Origin: Annulohypoxylon bovei var. microspora
Lineage: Eukaryota > Ascomycota > Sordariomycetes > Xylariales > Hypoxylaceae
Assembly: GCA_022836615.1 (NCBI GenBank)
Contig: MU405373.1
Coordinates: forward strand, 18,002 to 82,001
Direction: 5' to 3'
Length of the DNA stretch: 64,000 bases
How positions within the stretch are numbered: the stretch's first letter is position 1; the number at the start of each line of letters is the position of its first letter. The position numbers and the translations under genes were made by a program. The notes beneath the pieces were generated by a model. The model did not search any database and was not told the DNA's origin. It saw nothing but the letters and a program-made list of their open reading frames with translations. Positions 48,072-60,001 of this stretch are shown piece after piece.

Positions 48072-49991
48072 ATGGAAAACCTAGGTGGTCCGCCAATATA
48101 TCGCCCGCTATCGGGATCTGAAATTCGACTCATCTCAGTACGGCCGGGGCTGCCCGATGACCCTATGAGATGTGAATTGATCTACGTTAATCTAGACGAG
48201 GATCTAGAATACTGTGCCTTGTCCTACGTCTGGGGAGACCCCAATCACACAAAGAATATAGAGGTAAACGACAAATTATTCCCAGTAACCATCAATTTAT
48301 ACGATGCGTTATGTCGGTTTCGCTGCATCCAAATGGAAGAGCATGGATGGCAGAGGAAGCAGTGGGTCACAGCACAACGATATGTCAACAGGCCTCTTGG
48401 ATTCTGGGGTTGGGACCAGGACATGCTTCGCCGACGCAACTCGGAACCGCCAGCACGTTCCCTAGAAGCAGCTATCTCGGAATCACTATTATATGAGTTG
48501 CTCTGGGTTGACGCTATATGTATAAATCAGCAAGATGTCGATGAGCGAAGCCGACAAATACCACGCATGCGAGATATATTCGGCTTGGCCTCTAGCACTG
48601 TCGCATGGCTAGGACACGCGACGTCGCCGAGGCAAGAAATGCACATTGACGTAATTGTAAATGCTGCCGACGAGCTGATGAGTCTGCTCCAACTTGTAGA
48701 CGAAGGGATTGAGATAGAGAAATATCCTGTCGTTAGCGACCACGGCCGAGGTTTTATGGAAACAGCATATCAACTATTCGAGGCTATCTTGTGTCGGCCT
48801 TGGTTTAGGCGCATTTGGATAGTCCAAGAGGTTGTGCTTTCCAAGGCAACCGTTCTAATGATAGGGAACCGAATTATATGTCTGGACTCCCTATATTTGC
48901 TCAAGAAAATATTTGCCTCGGAAAAGAATGTATGGGCTCTTCCACCCGCGTTTCAAGGATTACTTCAGAGTGGTCTTGTTTCCAACATAGTAGATCTAAT
49001 GCATCTCTTTGGACCGCGAAGCTCTCTACTGGAGGGCCCCGAGCCAACTCTTGACTCTTTCGCAAATGACTTGTACACGGTCATGATGCTCGCGCATCAA
49101 CTAAAACAGGCAACACACGAACACGACATGATCTATGGGGTGTTAGGGATGACCCGGCTCCCTGAGTTGCCGATTGATTTAGTCCCGAATTATCGGGTTC
49201 CATATGAGACGGTCTTCGTGCATTATTTTCGCTTTTTGATTGAGAGGACTGGCGATCTACGATGCTTGGGTTGGAAGAAAGACATGGTCCCAGGCGCTCC
49301 TACTTGGGTGCCAGATTTGAAGCAAATAACCCGTACGCCTAAGAAAGGGCCACGCTCAAACGTCGTCTTCTGCACGGATGGGCGGTGCATGACAGTTGAG
49401 GGATGTCGAATTGGAACATGTGTCAAGACATTTTGTTACGGGAGTTACGGAAAACCTGAAAACTTCCGTAGCATTCTGAACGACTTCTATGACGGGATAT
49501 TGAGACCATGGAGCCAATTGAAGGGATTGCCCCTCGGCCAAGTTGTGACCCAGTGGCTGAGCTCCAGCTTGACTAAACGCATAATCACCGAGTATCGTTT
49601 TAGTTTGCAATCCTTGGAAACCTGTTTCAAAATTTGGACTCATAAGAATAGTGAATTGCTATTCGATCTCGTATCGAAATACCTCCAATCAACAGAAGAA
49701 GAAAGATATATAATGGCGATGAAAAAATTACTCGTGGATTCGATTTTGGGGAAGTCATTCTTCGTGACGGAGGACGGATCGGTCGGGTTTATACGCAGTG
49801 GCAAGACTATTCAGGTCTTGAATGGCGACATGGTATATTCGATAAAGGGATGGTACATCCCATGTATTCTACGACCTCTCGGAGGGCCGTTCATGTTCAT
49901 CAAGGACTGTAGGATTACAAATAAGGAATTCGATGGCTTGTGTGTTGATGGTTGGCGGGGAAATCTAATGGAGTCTCTGACACTTATTTAG
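48072..49991 (+). CDS. HET-domain (heterokaryon incompatibility) protein 2
   Basis: A single exon of 639 aa with no break. HET motifs: YCALSYVWGDP at residues 47-57 and LLWVDAICINQQDVDERSRQ at 143-162, then MRDIFGLASSTVAWLGHA and RPWFRRIWIVQEVVLSKA. The C-terminal end has the familiar KSFFVTEDGSVGFI and NGDMVYSIKGWYIPCILRP signature, comparable to HET protein 1. The start at 48072 puts IYRPLSGSEIRLISVRPG nine residues in. HET proteins act in cell-fusion incompatibility. The allele, partner and activity cannot be inferred from this sequence. It differs enough from HET protein 1 that the two are not a recent duplication. Confidence 0.92.
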   Translation: MENLGGPPIYRPLSGSEIRLISVRPGLPDDPMRCELIYVNLDEDLEYCALSYVWGDPNHTKNIEVNDKLFPVTINLYDALCRFRCIQMEEHGWQRKQWVTAQRYVNRPLGFWGWDQDMLRRRNSEPPARSLEAAISESLLYELLWVDAICINQQDVDERSRQIPRMRDIFGLASSTVAWLGHATSPRQEMHIDVIVNAADELMSLLQLVDEGIEIEKYPVVSDHGRGFMETAYQLFEAILCRPWFRRIWIVQEVVLSKATVLMIGNRIICLDSLYLLKKIFASEKNVWALPPAFQGLLQSGLVSNIVDLMHLFGPRSSLLEGPEPTLDSFANDLYTVMMLAHQLKQATHEHDMIYGVLGMTRLPELPIDLVPNYRVPYETVFVHYFRFLIERTGDLRCLGWKKDMVPGAPTWVPDLKQITRTPKKGPRSNVVFCTDGRCMTVEGCRIGTCVKTFCYGSYGKPENFRSILNDFYDGILRPWSQLKGLPLGQVVTQWLSSSLTKRIITEYRFSLQSLETCFKIWTHKNSELLFDLVSKYLQSTEEERYIMAMKKLLVDSILGKSFFVTEDGSVGFIRSGKTIQVLNGDMVYSIKGWYIPCILRPLGGPFMFIKDCRITNKEFDGLCVDGWRGNLMESLTLI

Positions 49992-50747
49992 GCGATTAAA
50001 TTGCGGCTACGCCTAGCAAGATAAGGAGGGTTAAGTAAATTGTGTCTTCTATAGGTCTCTACTAAACTTTGATGGAAGCATTTTAGGAGTTTCATGACGA
50101 GGCCTCAACCTTAATTCTAACAGTGAAGACCAACATTGAACATAAGACCAAACAAGTGCTCTCGTATCACTAGGTACACTATGCTAATCGTCGCAACTAG
50201 GTCATAGATATACACAATTCGCATGCGAGACCACTTCAGACGGGATCTTAAATTGAATATCGGGCCTTGATGATGAGAATTTCAACAAACCACGCGGGTT
50301 ACGAAATTACATGATTTGTGAAAAGGGGGGACCGGGACGGTTGAACCATAACTCCCACTTCGTATTATGGCCACTAGAGACTATCGGTATTCGAACAAAC
50401 TTGGACGCCGCAGCTTGCATAGAGCCTATTTTTGTATATTGCACGTTCTATACTTGGAATGAGAAGGTAATTCGTGTTTTTATGCCGCCTACATATAGAA
50501 ATCATGAAAGTCTCAGAGCCGGCCTCCATTACTTATGTGCGTCATGACACAAATTGGATTCTCTTCGTTCCATCTTTTGAACCTTCGAATTGTATGAAAT
50601 TTACGTTCCATTATCTTGTCTATCGCTAGGTACCTACTACCACACAGCTCTCATAGTGAGCCCGATTACAACTCAAGAGCTACGTATCTAGGCGGTAGCG
50701 ATAACTTCACCTACAGGATACGGATTTGAGTCTACGGACACAACACG
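49992..50747. other. Intergenic region before the MFS gene
   Basis: No gene recognised. A frame at 50311-50547 has no recognisable feature. CTAGGTACCTACTACC motif near 50630. Confidence 0.5.
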
Positions 50748-52828
50748 ATGTCAATGTCAGCAGTAGATACCGTCGCCAATTCCCTCGATCTAACAAGATC
50801 ATGGGAGGACAAGGGGCTGTACGACGTGGATCTTACCAAGACCGCATTCGAAGTACAGTCGACCACCGGCCTCTGCCGGGACGAGGACAGCAACGAGTAC
50901 CCGTCAGGCCTCAAGCTGTACCTCGTGATCCTGTCTCTGTGCCTGGCCGTGTTCCTCGTGGCGCTGGACCAGACGATCATCGCGCCGGCGCTGGGCGCCA
51001 TCACGGGCGAGTACGGCAGCGTCAAGGACATCGGGTGGTACGGGAGCTCGTACCTGCTGACGTCGACGGCGCTGCAGCCGGTGTACGGCAAGGTGTACCG
51101 CATCTTCGACGTCAAGCACGCGTTCCTGGGCGCCGTCGCCGTCTTCGAGGTCGGCAGCCTGGTCTCGGCCGCCGCCCCCAGCTCCACTGTCTTCATCGTC
51201 GGCCGCGCCGTCGCCGGCATGGGCAGCGCCGGCCTGTTCTCGGGTTCTATTGTTATCCTGTCGTACGCCCTGCCCCTGCGAAGGCGGCCCTTCATGTTCG
51301 GCATGTTCGGCTGCATGTGGGGGATCGCGTCGGTCGCCGGGCCGCTGCTCGGCGGCGCCTTCACGGACCATATGACCTGGAGGTGGTGTTTCTATATCAA
51401 CTTGCCGATCGGAGGGCTCGCGATGATGGTCATTTTCTTCTTCCTTAATATCCCGCGGGTGAACAACCCCGATAATAAATCGTTCTTCGCGAGGGTCCTA
51501 GAGCTAGACTTGCTAGGGGCGGTAGTCTTAATACCGGCGATTATCTTGTTCCTTCTGGCGCTTCAATGGGGTGGTGCCCAATATCCGGTATGTACCTACC
51601 CTACCTTGCACGTAACGGCTGCGATGGCGACTGCTACGGCTTCCCAGGAGAGATAAGTTACTAACTCGAGACATCGTAGTGGAACGACCGACGTATCGTT
51701 GGCTTGTTCATGGCCGCCGGCGTTTTGACCTTGATATTTATAGGTATCGAGCACTACCAGCAGGATAAGGGGCTACTGCCACCTCGGTTCTTCAAAGATC
51801 GGAACTTGCTGTGCGCAATGTTGGTGAGTATATCTTCAACCACACTCGTGCCTAGTCCTTGATACCTAAGACCGAAATAACTTTCCGGACTTTCTACGTG
51901 TCAAACACTAACCTTAGACACCACAGTTCGCCCTCTTCTTCGGCGCCTCCTTCTTCCCCCTAATCTACTACCTCTGTAAGCGCACCCCACCACCCTCTAC
52001 GTAAGTCCAGCCTCCTAACCCCACCCAGCGCTCTACTTCCAAGCCATCCAAGGCGACAGCGCCGTCCGCGCCGGCATCAAGCTACTCCCGCTCCTCATCT
52101 CCGTCGTGGTCAGCTCCGTCGTGAGCGGCGCCCTGATCACCGCGACGGGGTACTACAACCCGTTCATCCTAGTCGAGACAGCGATGATCGCCATCGGCGG
52201 GGGGCTCATCACGACGCTCAGCCCCTCGACGCCGCTCTCCTCATGGTTCGGGTATCAAGTTCTCGACGGGCTGGGGACGGGGGTGGGCTTCCAGGCCGGC
52301 GTCGTAGTAGTACAGAACGCGCTGCCGCCGTCGTCGCGCGAGCTCGTGCCGCAGGCCACGTCGTGCGTGCAGTTCTTCCAGTCGCTGGGCGGCGCGCTGT
52401 TCGTCGCCGCCGCGCAGACCGTGTTCCAGAACGGGTTCATCGCGGGGCTCGCGCGCGGCGCGCCGGGCCTCGACCCCGCGCTGTTCACGCACAGCGGCGC
52501 GGGCCAGGTGCGCGAGGTGCTGGCTGCGGCCGGCCGCGAGGCCGCGCTCGGCGCCGTGCTCGACGCGTACATGGCCGGCCTGCGCCAGACGTACTACCTG
52601 TCCGCCGGCGCCGCGGCCGCGGCCTTCGTCGCGGCGCTGGGGCTCGAGTGGAAGAAGATCGATAAGGAGGAGGGGGCTGGCGCGGGCGGCGGCGGGAGGA
52701 AGGGCGCGTTCGCGAGGGGCTTGTACGAGTACCAGAGGGCGTGCACGCCGGCGCCCGAGTTCGATGCTTGGTTCGAGGGCGCGGGCGAGTTGCATGCGGC
52801 GAAGCTGAGGAAGAGGCGTGAGAGGTAG
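50748..52828 (+). CDS. Major facilitator superfamily drug/toxin efflux transporter, DHA2 (14-TM) type
   Basis: Four exons (50748-51587, 51680-51823, 51927-51975, 52029-52828) give 610 aa. It should export small molecules with proton antiport at the plasma membrane. Features in order: hydrophilic N-terminus; TM1 (LYLVILSLCLAVFLVALDQTIIAPAL, including the LDxTI motif); WYGSSYLLTSTALQPVYGKVY; motif-C-like region (GIASVAGPLLGGAFTDHMTWRWCFYINLPIGG); WNDRRIVGLFMAAGVLTLIFIGIEH; FFGASFFPLIYYLSLYFQAIQG; and QVLDGLGTGVGFQAGVVVVQNALP. It resembles the TOXA-type efflux pumps often found in secondary-metabolite clusters, but no synthase gene is in the window. Exons 1 and 4 are very GC-rich and the short exon 3 is 49 nt. 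Reading into intron 1 gives a truncated 302-aa product. Confidence 0.92.
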
Positions 52829-53355
52829 GTAGAAAGGCAGGGAGGGGTGGATTGTTGAGTAGGTAGGTAGGTAGGGACTATGATTTTAGGATTTCGCATG
52901 TGTGGATATGACGCTTTTGATATCGATATATCTAGATTAGTATTTTAGTCTTGTTCTTATGTGGAAGGGTGTTAGGCGGAATACCATGCTATTCATCCGC
53001 AGACTCCCTCGCGCAAGATCATCGAGAAGCGACAAAGGCATGTCCTAACAACCAAAACCACGGAGAAACAAGGGAATTCAGTAGATCAACATATAGATCA
53101 TTCCAAGGCTCTACGCTACTTTTTATCTATCTGCAATATTGATGAAACCAAACCTCCCATAGGACTAAAAGCTACTTACAAACCCAGTAGAAATCATTAC
53201 CCAGTATCATCACGCCAGAGCCATTTTCCCGTAATCCGTCTACATCAGCCGTAATCGGGGAGGTTTCCGTACAAATCCTCATTTTCTCTCCAACATTACC
53301 TACCAAATCAACCTTTTTGAAGACAGAGTGGGGTGGACCAGCATCGCATGGCAAC
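52829..53355. other. Intergenic spacer between convergent MFS and Argonaute genes
   Basis: Holds both 3' ends and an (AGGT)n tract at about 52857-52875. No gene recognised. Confidence 0.5.
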
Positions 53356-56300
53356 TTAAATGTAGTACATGGTATCTCTCAAATTCGCGTGCACGGCAGT
53401 AAATGGCACCCTCAGCTCCGAGCTGGTTGTGGATTGGGCATCCGAACGGTCGAAGTAGTCGGCAACATATACTCGCTGGCGAGTGCAGACGATGTCAGCG
53501 TAATATGCCGGAGGGCAGATACTGACGGCCTTGGTGGCTCGGCCGAACAGGTAGCACATCTCGTGCGTCAACGTCTGGATACCGTCAGCCGCCCCCGATC
53601 CTTGACTTGAGCGGAAAACTTCATCAAGCAATATTGTGTAGTGTGCGGGTCTAGCTGTGCCTATATTACGTTCCGAGTTAGCATTTAGCTTAGCTGTTAG
53701 GTTGAAGATCAGATATTACCTTGTAAGGCCTGGTGGGCAGTGAGGAAGAAATCCCAAACTGTAGCCTGAGTAACGCCGCGGTCTACTACCGTACCGCTCT
53801 TGATGTTCCTAGACCTTGTCGTGTGCTGTGGATCGGTTGGGTAGAACCGAGTTTGGTGACGCTTGACCGAGACAATCAGTGAGATCTTAGGTGGTTGGTT
53901 GGCAGGGTATGAAGCAGCGCAGGCGGCTCGTATAGAAGGAAGCTCCATCGTCAAAACTTGCTGAAACTGCCCCTCAGACACACCATCTCTGAAGATGATA
54001 ATATTTTGGGGGAGTTGAGACCTATTGTATTTTCTCCATAACTGTAAGCGCTCGGCAAACGTTTTTTGCAGGAGTTCCTCATCCAACATCTCTTTCTTCC
54101 CGGCTTGCGACCAGGCCGCGGCAGGCCATTGGGCCAGATCCTGGTCGATGCTTGCTACCATCCCAACCAAGCTTGGAAGGCCTGCGGAGTTTCCTCCCAC
54201 ATTGGTAGGGTGTGTCACGTCGTAACCGACGACCATCGTCTTGCCATCCTTTATGATTGGAACATCATTGCTAAGTTTATGGTTCACACCTCCCATCTTG
54301 AGGTTAACCTTTAGCGCGACGTTGGCGAAGTATTGGGGTTGCTGCTTCACAATATTGGCCTGTAAAACACAAACCGTGGGATATCCGAAGTCAACATCGC
54401 CCACATGTTTGATAGCATTGTATATAGCCGTGTCTGTCTTCTTTCCAGGGAGAACGACGAATATGAAATCAGGAGGACTTTTCTCAAGCAGCTCGAACTT
54501 AGCCTTCAAGATATCGAATGGTGCTGCCCCTCGAGGTATCGCGATTTCAATCCCATTTTTGTACGGTTCTTGAGCAATATTGATGCCCATTCCTCTCATG
54601 AAATTGACGAATCCCCTCAAAGCAGGAACACATTGGTCATTAGGATAACCGGTACTAACGATGAGCCAAGTCCACTTCGAAATTAGTCGGCCAGGCTTGA
54701 CGACTTTGACATCCCGCATGTTCCAACTGCCGTCTTGTGCTTTGATATTTCGTCTCTTATTGGATCTGGAGTCAATATAGGCGATATCAGGAGCCAAAAG
54801 TTCACGTCCCTTCACTGTTAACAGTTCCTTGCCAGCAGTAACACGAAACTCAGTCTGAAAATAATTAGTCGTCAGAACTAAGTCGCGCTCGCAATTGAGA
54901 GTTGTTGCTTACAAGTTTTGGATTTCCGTCAAGGCCTAGGACTTTACGACCCACAGTACTCAAGGACGTTGCGTTCGCCCAGGGCGATCGACATGCATGC
55001 AATATCATTTGCGCAGTCTCATCAGCTGTTGTTTTGCGCTTGAGTACCTGTCCTTCGATCACTTCGAGCAATTCTGCAGGCATGTAAATGGGTCTGTCGC
55101 GGTTGAACTTCACCACCGGGTACTTGTCAATTGGTCGGTAACCATACTCTGCGTAGCTATTAGTAACCACGTTGAGGAGAAGGGGTAGGAATACATACTT
55201 TGCACATAGTATTGGGACACTGTGCAGTACTGGCCTGTTTTCAGGCCAGGAGGAGCAGAGCCATTTAAAAAGAACGAGACTTCTGAAGGTCCAGCTCCAG
55301 CACGTCCCACCTTCGGCCTCTTCGCTTCTTTGCTGCCGTCATTCGTCATCGCGATGCCCGCAATTAGCTTCTTAAAGGTTCTCTTTTCAGACTGTTTGGT
55401 GCCCTTTTCAGGCAATACCGTACATATGCAACGAAGGTTTGATAGAAATTTGTTAAGATCGTACGGGTTAGTGTTGAGGCCAAATTTCTTTTCCATTAAT
55501 TCAGCCACGTTTCCCGAGGGACGGAATACGCCATGACTGACGTTGGCGTTTAGAAGTAGACGACCTGTCGCGGGTCGGGCACTCTGGAAATACCCACGAA
55601 TGACGCTATTGTACTCTGGGAAACCCAATGAGTTGCTCTCCGAAGGCATATCCAAAGGAAAATATCGGCTGCGACCTACAGAGCCGACTCTGTCATTGGC
55701 TCGTGCCCGGTATCCGGTAATAATGCCAAGAGCATCAATGGCTTCTGCAAACCTAGGGAACTTGTCGTTCTCGCCAGGGGGCGCTTGCATCGATCGAATA
55801 TAGGACCTTAGGGCGTCCATGTCGATGTCGGGTGAGGGGTCAAATTTGACATTGTAAACATCTTCCTTGCCCTCATCGGTGTATGGGACCTTGACTGTCT
55901 TGTCGTCTGGTAAGAGAAGAGGGGAAGTAGAAATGACTTGACCCTTGAATTCCGTCGCGTAGGAAATTCCTTTGGCAACCTGGACCAAGGCCGACTTGAC
56001 AACAGCACGGAGTTTCATGCCTTTGGCTTCAAGCGAGTCCTTGTCCGATTTATTCTTAGGCTTCTTTTCGTTCTCCTTTTTCTCTCGCTCAGTTTTGATC
56101 GAATAGCTATATAATCTCGGTGTCTTCACATCCAATGTGAAGTAGTTGGCCCAAAGGGTCACCTCGGTGCCTTTAGTACCAAAGGCTGGCCGAAGAGGGA
56201 GAAATTCACTGGTCTTGGGTTTTGAGCCCTTGCTGGAAGAGACCTGTAGGGCTGCCATTTTGGATGTCATACCCAAGTCTTGGAGAATCTTGTCTTCTAG

Positions 56301-56726
56301 TTGGGTTATCAGAAGATCTGGTTGAGGTGGAGGTGCAGCATTCGGTCTACGTTCTGTCAGCATCGAATTGATATTAGAATAGATCCAAACTTACCTGAAC
56401 ACCATGTCCTCGCCCGCGAACGGCTCGGGTCTGGGGCCGAAACCACCCCGACCGCCACCGCGCCCGCCACCACGTCCACCCCGGAAGTCACCCCGGAAGT
56501 CGCCTCTACCTCGCCCCCCTCCTCCACGGTAGTCGCCGCCGCCTCGGCCGCCGCGGTAGTCACCGCCAGAGCCTACTCCAGAAAATGTAGCACTACCGCC
56601 GCCACGTCCTCCGCCTCGTCCTCCGCCGCGATCGCCACGATCGCCTCGTCCTCCACCGCGATCACCTCGACCTCCGCCGCGATCGCCACGACCTCTACCT
56701 CTACCTCTACCACCACGGTCCGCCAT
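53356..56726 (-). CDS. Argonaute protein (QDE-2/AGO type)
   Basis: Five exons (56726-56395, 56346-55199, 55148-54913, 54854-53720, 53660-53356) close to 3156 nt, 1051 aa. It binds small RNAs and slices target RNA in quelling and RNA interference. The first 105 residues are almost all Arg/Gly repeats (RGG, GRG). The N-terminal, linker and PAZ regions follow (for example FPLDMPSESNSLGFPEYNSVIRGYFQSARP, then SHGVFRPSG), then MID and PIWI. PIWI motifs: VVGYDVTHPTNVGG (D784), IIIFRDGVSEGQFQQV (D862), TARPAHYTILLDEV, and PPAYYADIV (D1006). With a glutamate near 827 this gives a DEDD-type catalytic tetrad, so slicing is probably intact. The acceptor choices at 56346 and 53660 were set by frame and by the family motif GTARPAHY. 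No Dicer or polymerase gene lies nearby. Confidence 0.94.
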
Positions 56727-59700
56727 AGTGGCCCCTGAACAATGACTAAGGGGAAATGGTGTGAATGAAGTTGTGTCTAGGTCGATAGGTACGTTCAGTT
56801 ACACGTGACGCAACTATCTCCGGAAATATGACGTGGAGATTCTGTAAAGGAGTTTATGAGATATTAAACTTTAGGCTTCACTTGTAGATATTAGGTAGGA
56901 ATGGGGGATTTTGAATTAGCTAACAGGATAGAATATGTATGTGTTGATTATATTAAGGATCTAGGATGGACAATGCTCTACAAGCAAGTAGACCACCGTT
57001 AGGGAAAACTTGTAGCTCGCTTGTCAAAGCGACAAAGGGGTTTGAATCGGAAGGGCAGCTTGATGTAACGTCTTTGGACATAGAGGAAGGTACGACAGCC
57101 CGAAATGTAGGAAACCGTTGGTACAGGAGGTTAGTTACATACCAGATGTGTTGGTGATGGTTATTGACTTTAGCTGTTGGCTGTTGACTGCTGGCTGTAA
57201 CGTTGTGGGGTAAAAACAAACAACCTTTGCCAGAAACTTCCTTGTCGATGAGGATACTGCGTATTGCAAGGCAGTGTTTTCAAGTGAATTTGATCGATCT
57301 GAATCTGAACACCCGAACGAAAAATATGATGCTTAGACAGTGTGGGTGGATTTCTGCAAGATATATACCTAGGCCTAAGGTAAGATTTTTGTTGTCGAGA
57401 CTTTGGCAAGTAGCTCAGAGTAAACCGAATACGAACTAAAGTGAGCGATTGGGTCTCTTAAATCCAAGAATATATACTTTTAAAAAATATTTTTTATCAT
57501 CTAAACGTATCCATACTACTCCTAAGTAGGTATTTAAATAGGTAAGTAATAGGTTGGAAGTTGTAATAAAGATAGAAAAGAAACTCAAAAGCAGAGAATA
57601 GTTAATAGAGGGGAACCTGAAGATGCGAGACCCACCTTGCCAACAAAAGGGATCCATTATAATTGAATATTACATGTATATTAGATACATATCTAGGTAC
57701 ATACTATCCGTATCACAAACACAACAACGCTACGGTTTTCATTCCCCCATCTCCCCAAAGTGATAAAAAAAATTCCAAGGTTGCTTTGCTTTTTATCTTT
57801 ATCGAAACCTATAAGCGCAGAAGCGGTGAAAGGATCTAAGGCCTCGGTATTAGTTGACGTTTTTCTCGATCGAACAACTAACCATTTAAGGCTTAGCAGG
57901 TGTGCTGCAGATTGAGACCCGCGATTATGGTACGGGGCTTGAACCTAGTAGTATCCTTGTCTGATGTACATAGTTGACCCCCATGCCCCTGCGTTTGCAT
58001 GGCGTTCCCAGCTCAGCTATCTTACTCGAAGATAAAGAGACGTCACCACACAAAAGTTTTATAGAAAGAGAAAGCAAATATTTCATAAATCAATGTGATT
58101 TCTATGCTGCGCTATCTTCCTCATCACTTCTCTCTAACCTATGAACTTTGCTTGCCATTTTATCACATTCCGTTTACTTTTTTTTTTTTTTTTTTAAACA
58201 AGGGTTTTCATCCTATTATGCATCTAGAATTTCTAAGAACAAACGCTAGTGCTTGTCACACCCTCCTCTTATTAAATCAAGTCGAAGATATGAATAATAA
58301 AGCGGTATTAAGTCCATTTGCAAGCATCAACACGATGTACTTAATATGTACAAATCATCAATGATACCTAGGTAAGTTCTATGGCAAGGAAAAAGTGACA
58401 AGTCTCTTTTGAAAGGTAAAAGCTTGTCACCGCAATTGTCAGCTCATGAGTCACTTTGACTGGTCCTAGGTACCTATTCAAGTAAGTATTGTAGGTGCCT
58501 AGATAAGCGCCTAAATGACGACCTAATGATTTTAGACACTCTTTTGATTCCTATGATGGTTACATGTGAATAGCTCCATAATTAGATTTACCCCTGGGAA
58601 ATGTATTTGAGGTTAAGACTAAAACTAGGTAGCTTATCTGCCACATCCTACATACATCTCAGTAATACCTGCTTTCCTTTGGCAAACGGCAGCCCCATAT
58701 GTAAATAACTACCTACGAAGGCTGGTAGGTTGACAAACAGGCATCAATCAGCCTTAACCACCCAGCCACCTAGGTATTGTGCAAAATGCAAATTCAAATC
58801 ACCCCACAATTCTAGGAAGAACCTCACATTGGAGGGTAAGAGTTGCCTTCGCCAACTCGCATACTACTCCCCTAATAGACGGGTGACACGTAAATTCTTT
58901 GAGCCTAAAACCTCTTTAGTCTTCACTCGGGATCCAAATCTCTTGTATTCCCTGGAAAAACCAAAGTCGGGGAGCAATCCGATATCAGTCGTTGTACATT
59001 TCAGTCCAATTAAACCCCATGGGGTATGAGATACTACCGGATCGGCCCGCTACTCACGCCATCATCTCCACGGTCGTCCAGGCTATGGAAATCGTAATAT
59101 ATCAATGAGTCATCTACCAAAAGCAAAAGTCAGCCTCCTTTCTAATAGAAACTTCACGTAGTATTGTTGTGGGCTTAGGGCTACTTGCACGTGCTCTTTG
59201 GACTAAGCAGGTTGATAGACGAAATGTAACGCCTCTATGCATCCTGGCATTCAAGTTCCTATTGGTTAGGTAGGATTCGTTTCGGTAACATGCTGCACGC
59301 GTTTCCTATTGCATAAACTACTGCGAACGTGAAAAGCCACTTCGTTTACCGTTTAGCCTACATGTTGTTTAATATGTGGACGTTTCTCCTTCGATAGATT
59401 TGCAAAAACTTGCAGACTAGGAAAGTCTGTGCAACAACACCTAGCTGCCAGATTCTGGCTGCCTAAAAGATATTCCAGATGTCCATATATCGCGTCATCA
59501 TCAGACTGTGATGACGAACGCTTTAATACCTAGGCTGCTAGTAGTTGCCACTCGAATAAATAAGTGTCTTGGAAATTATGTATGTAGGTCTTCGCGCATT
59601 GCATCAAAGTACCTAGATACATCATTATGTATGCGTTACATATTGCACTTCCAAGCAGCTAAGTTACGAGGTCAATGAGCTTGTATTCTTTCTTGATATT

Positions 59701-60001
59701 TGGCATAATTTTGACTCAAGTATTTGGGTAGGCATATATTATTTTCTTCGATTAGGAAAACAAGAAGTGTTCTAAATAGAGTGAAACCTAAATATAGTTC
59801 TAATATAGTATCTAACATGAGATAACTTTGTATAATTGTCGCAGATCTTCTTAAACGACTCTTGAAGACCTCGCTCTGATACTGTGGAAGGCAAGAACGC
59901 CCGAGCCGGCATAACATCGGAGCTCCGTAACTACCTTTTGCCCTACCGTCATATACCTTTGATTCCGAGCGAATGACCACCGTCCGGTTCGCCCGGAATC
60001 A
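56727..60001. other. Intergenic region (about 3.3 kb) upstream of Argonaute and of the tRNA
   Basis: No protein gene recognised. Includes the Argonaute promoter, a 20-nt T run near 58175-58195, and several TACCTAGGTA-type motifs (58370, 58468). Open frames at 58730-59029 and 59672-59980 have no recognisable domain. Confidence 0.5.

Noticed and set aside
50726..51448. 240-aa plus-strand and 210-aa minus-strand frames over MFS exon 1
   Set aside because: Both are out-of-frame shadows in a GC-rich exon; only the 50748 frame has membrane helices and MFS motifs.
56301..56738. 145-aa Ser/Thr/Ala-rich plus-strand frame
   Set aside because: Antisense of the Argonaute RGG leader; the composition is a direct result of that repeat.
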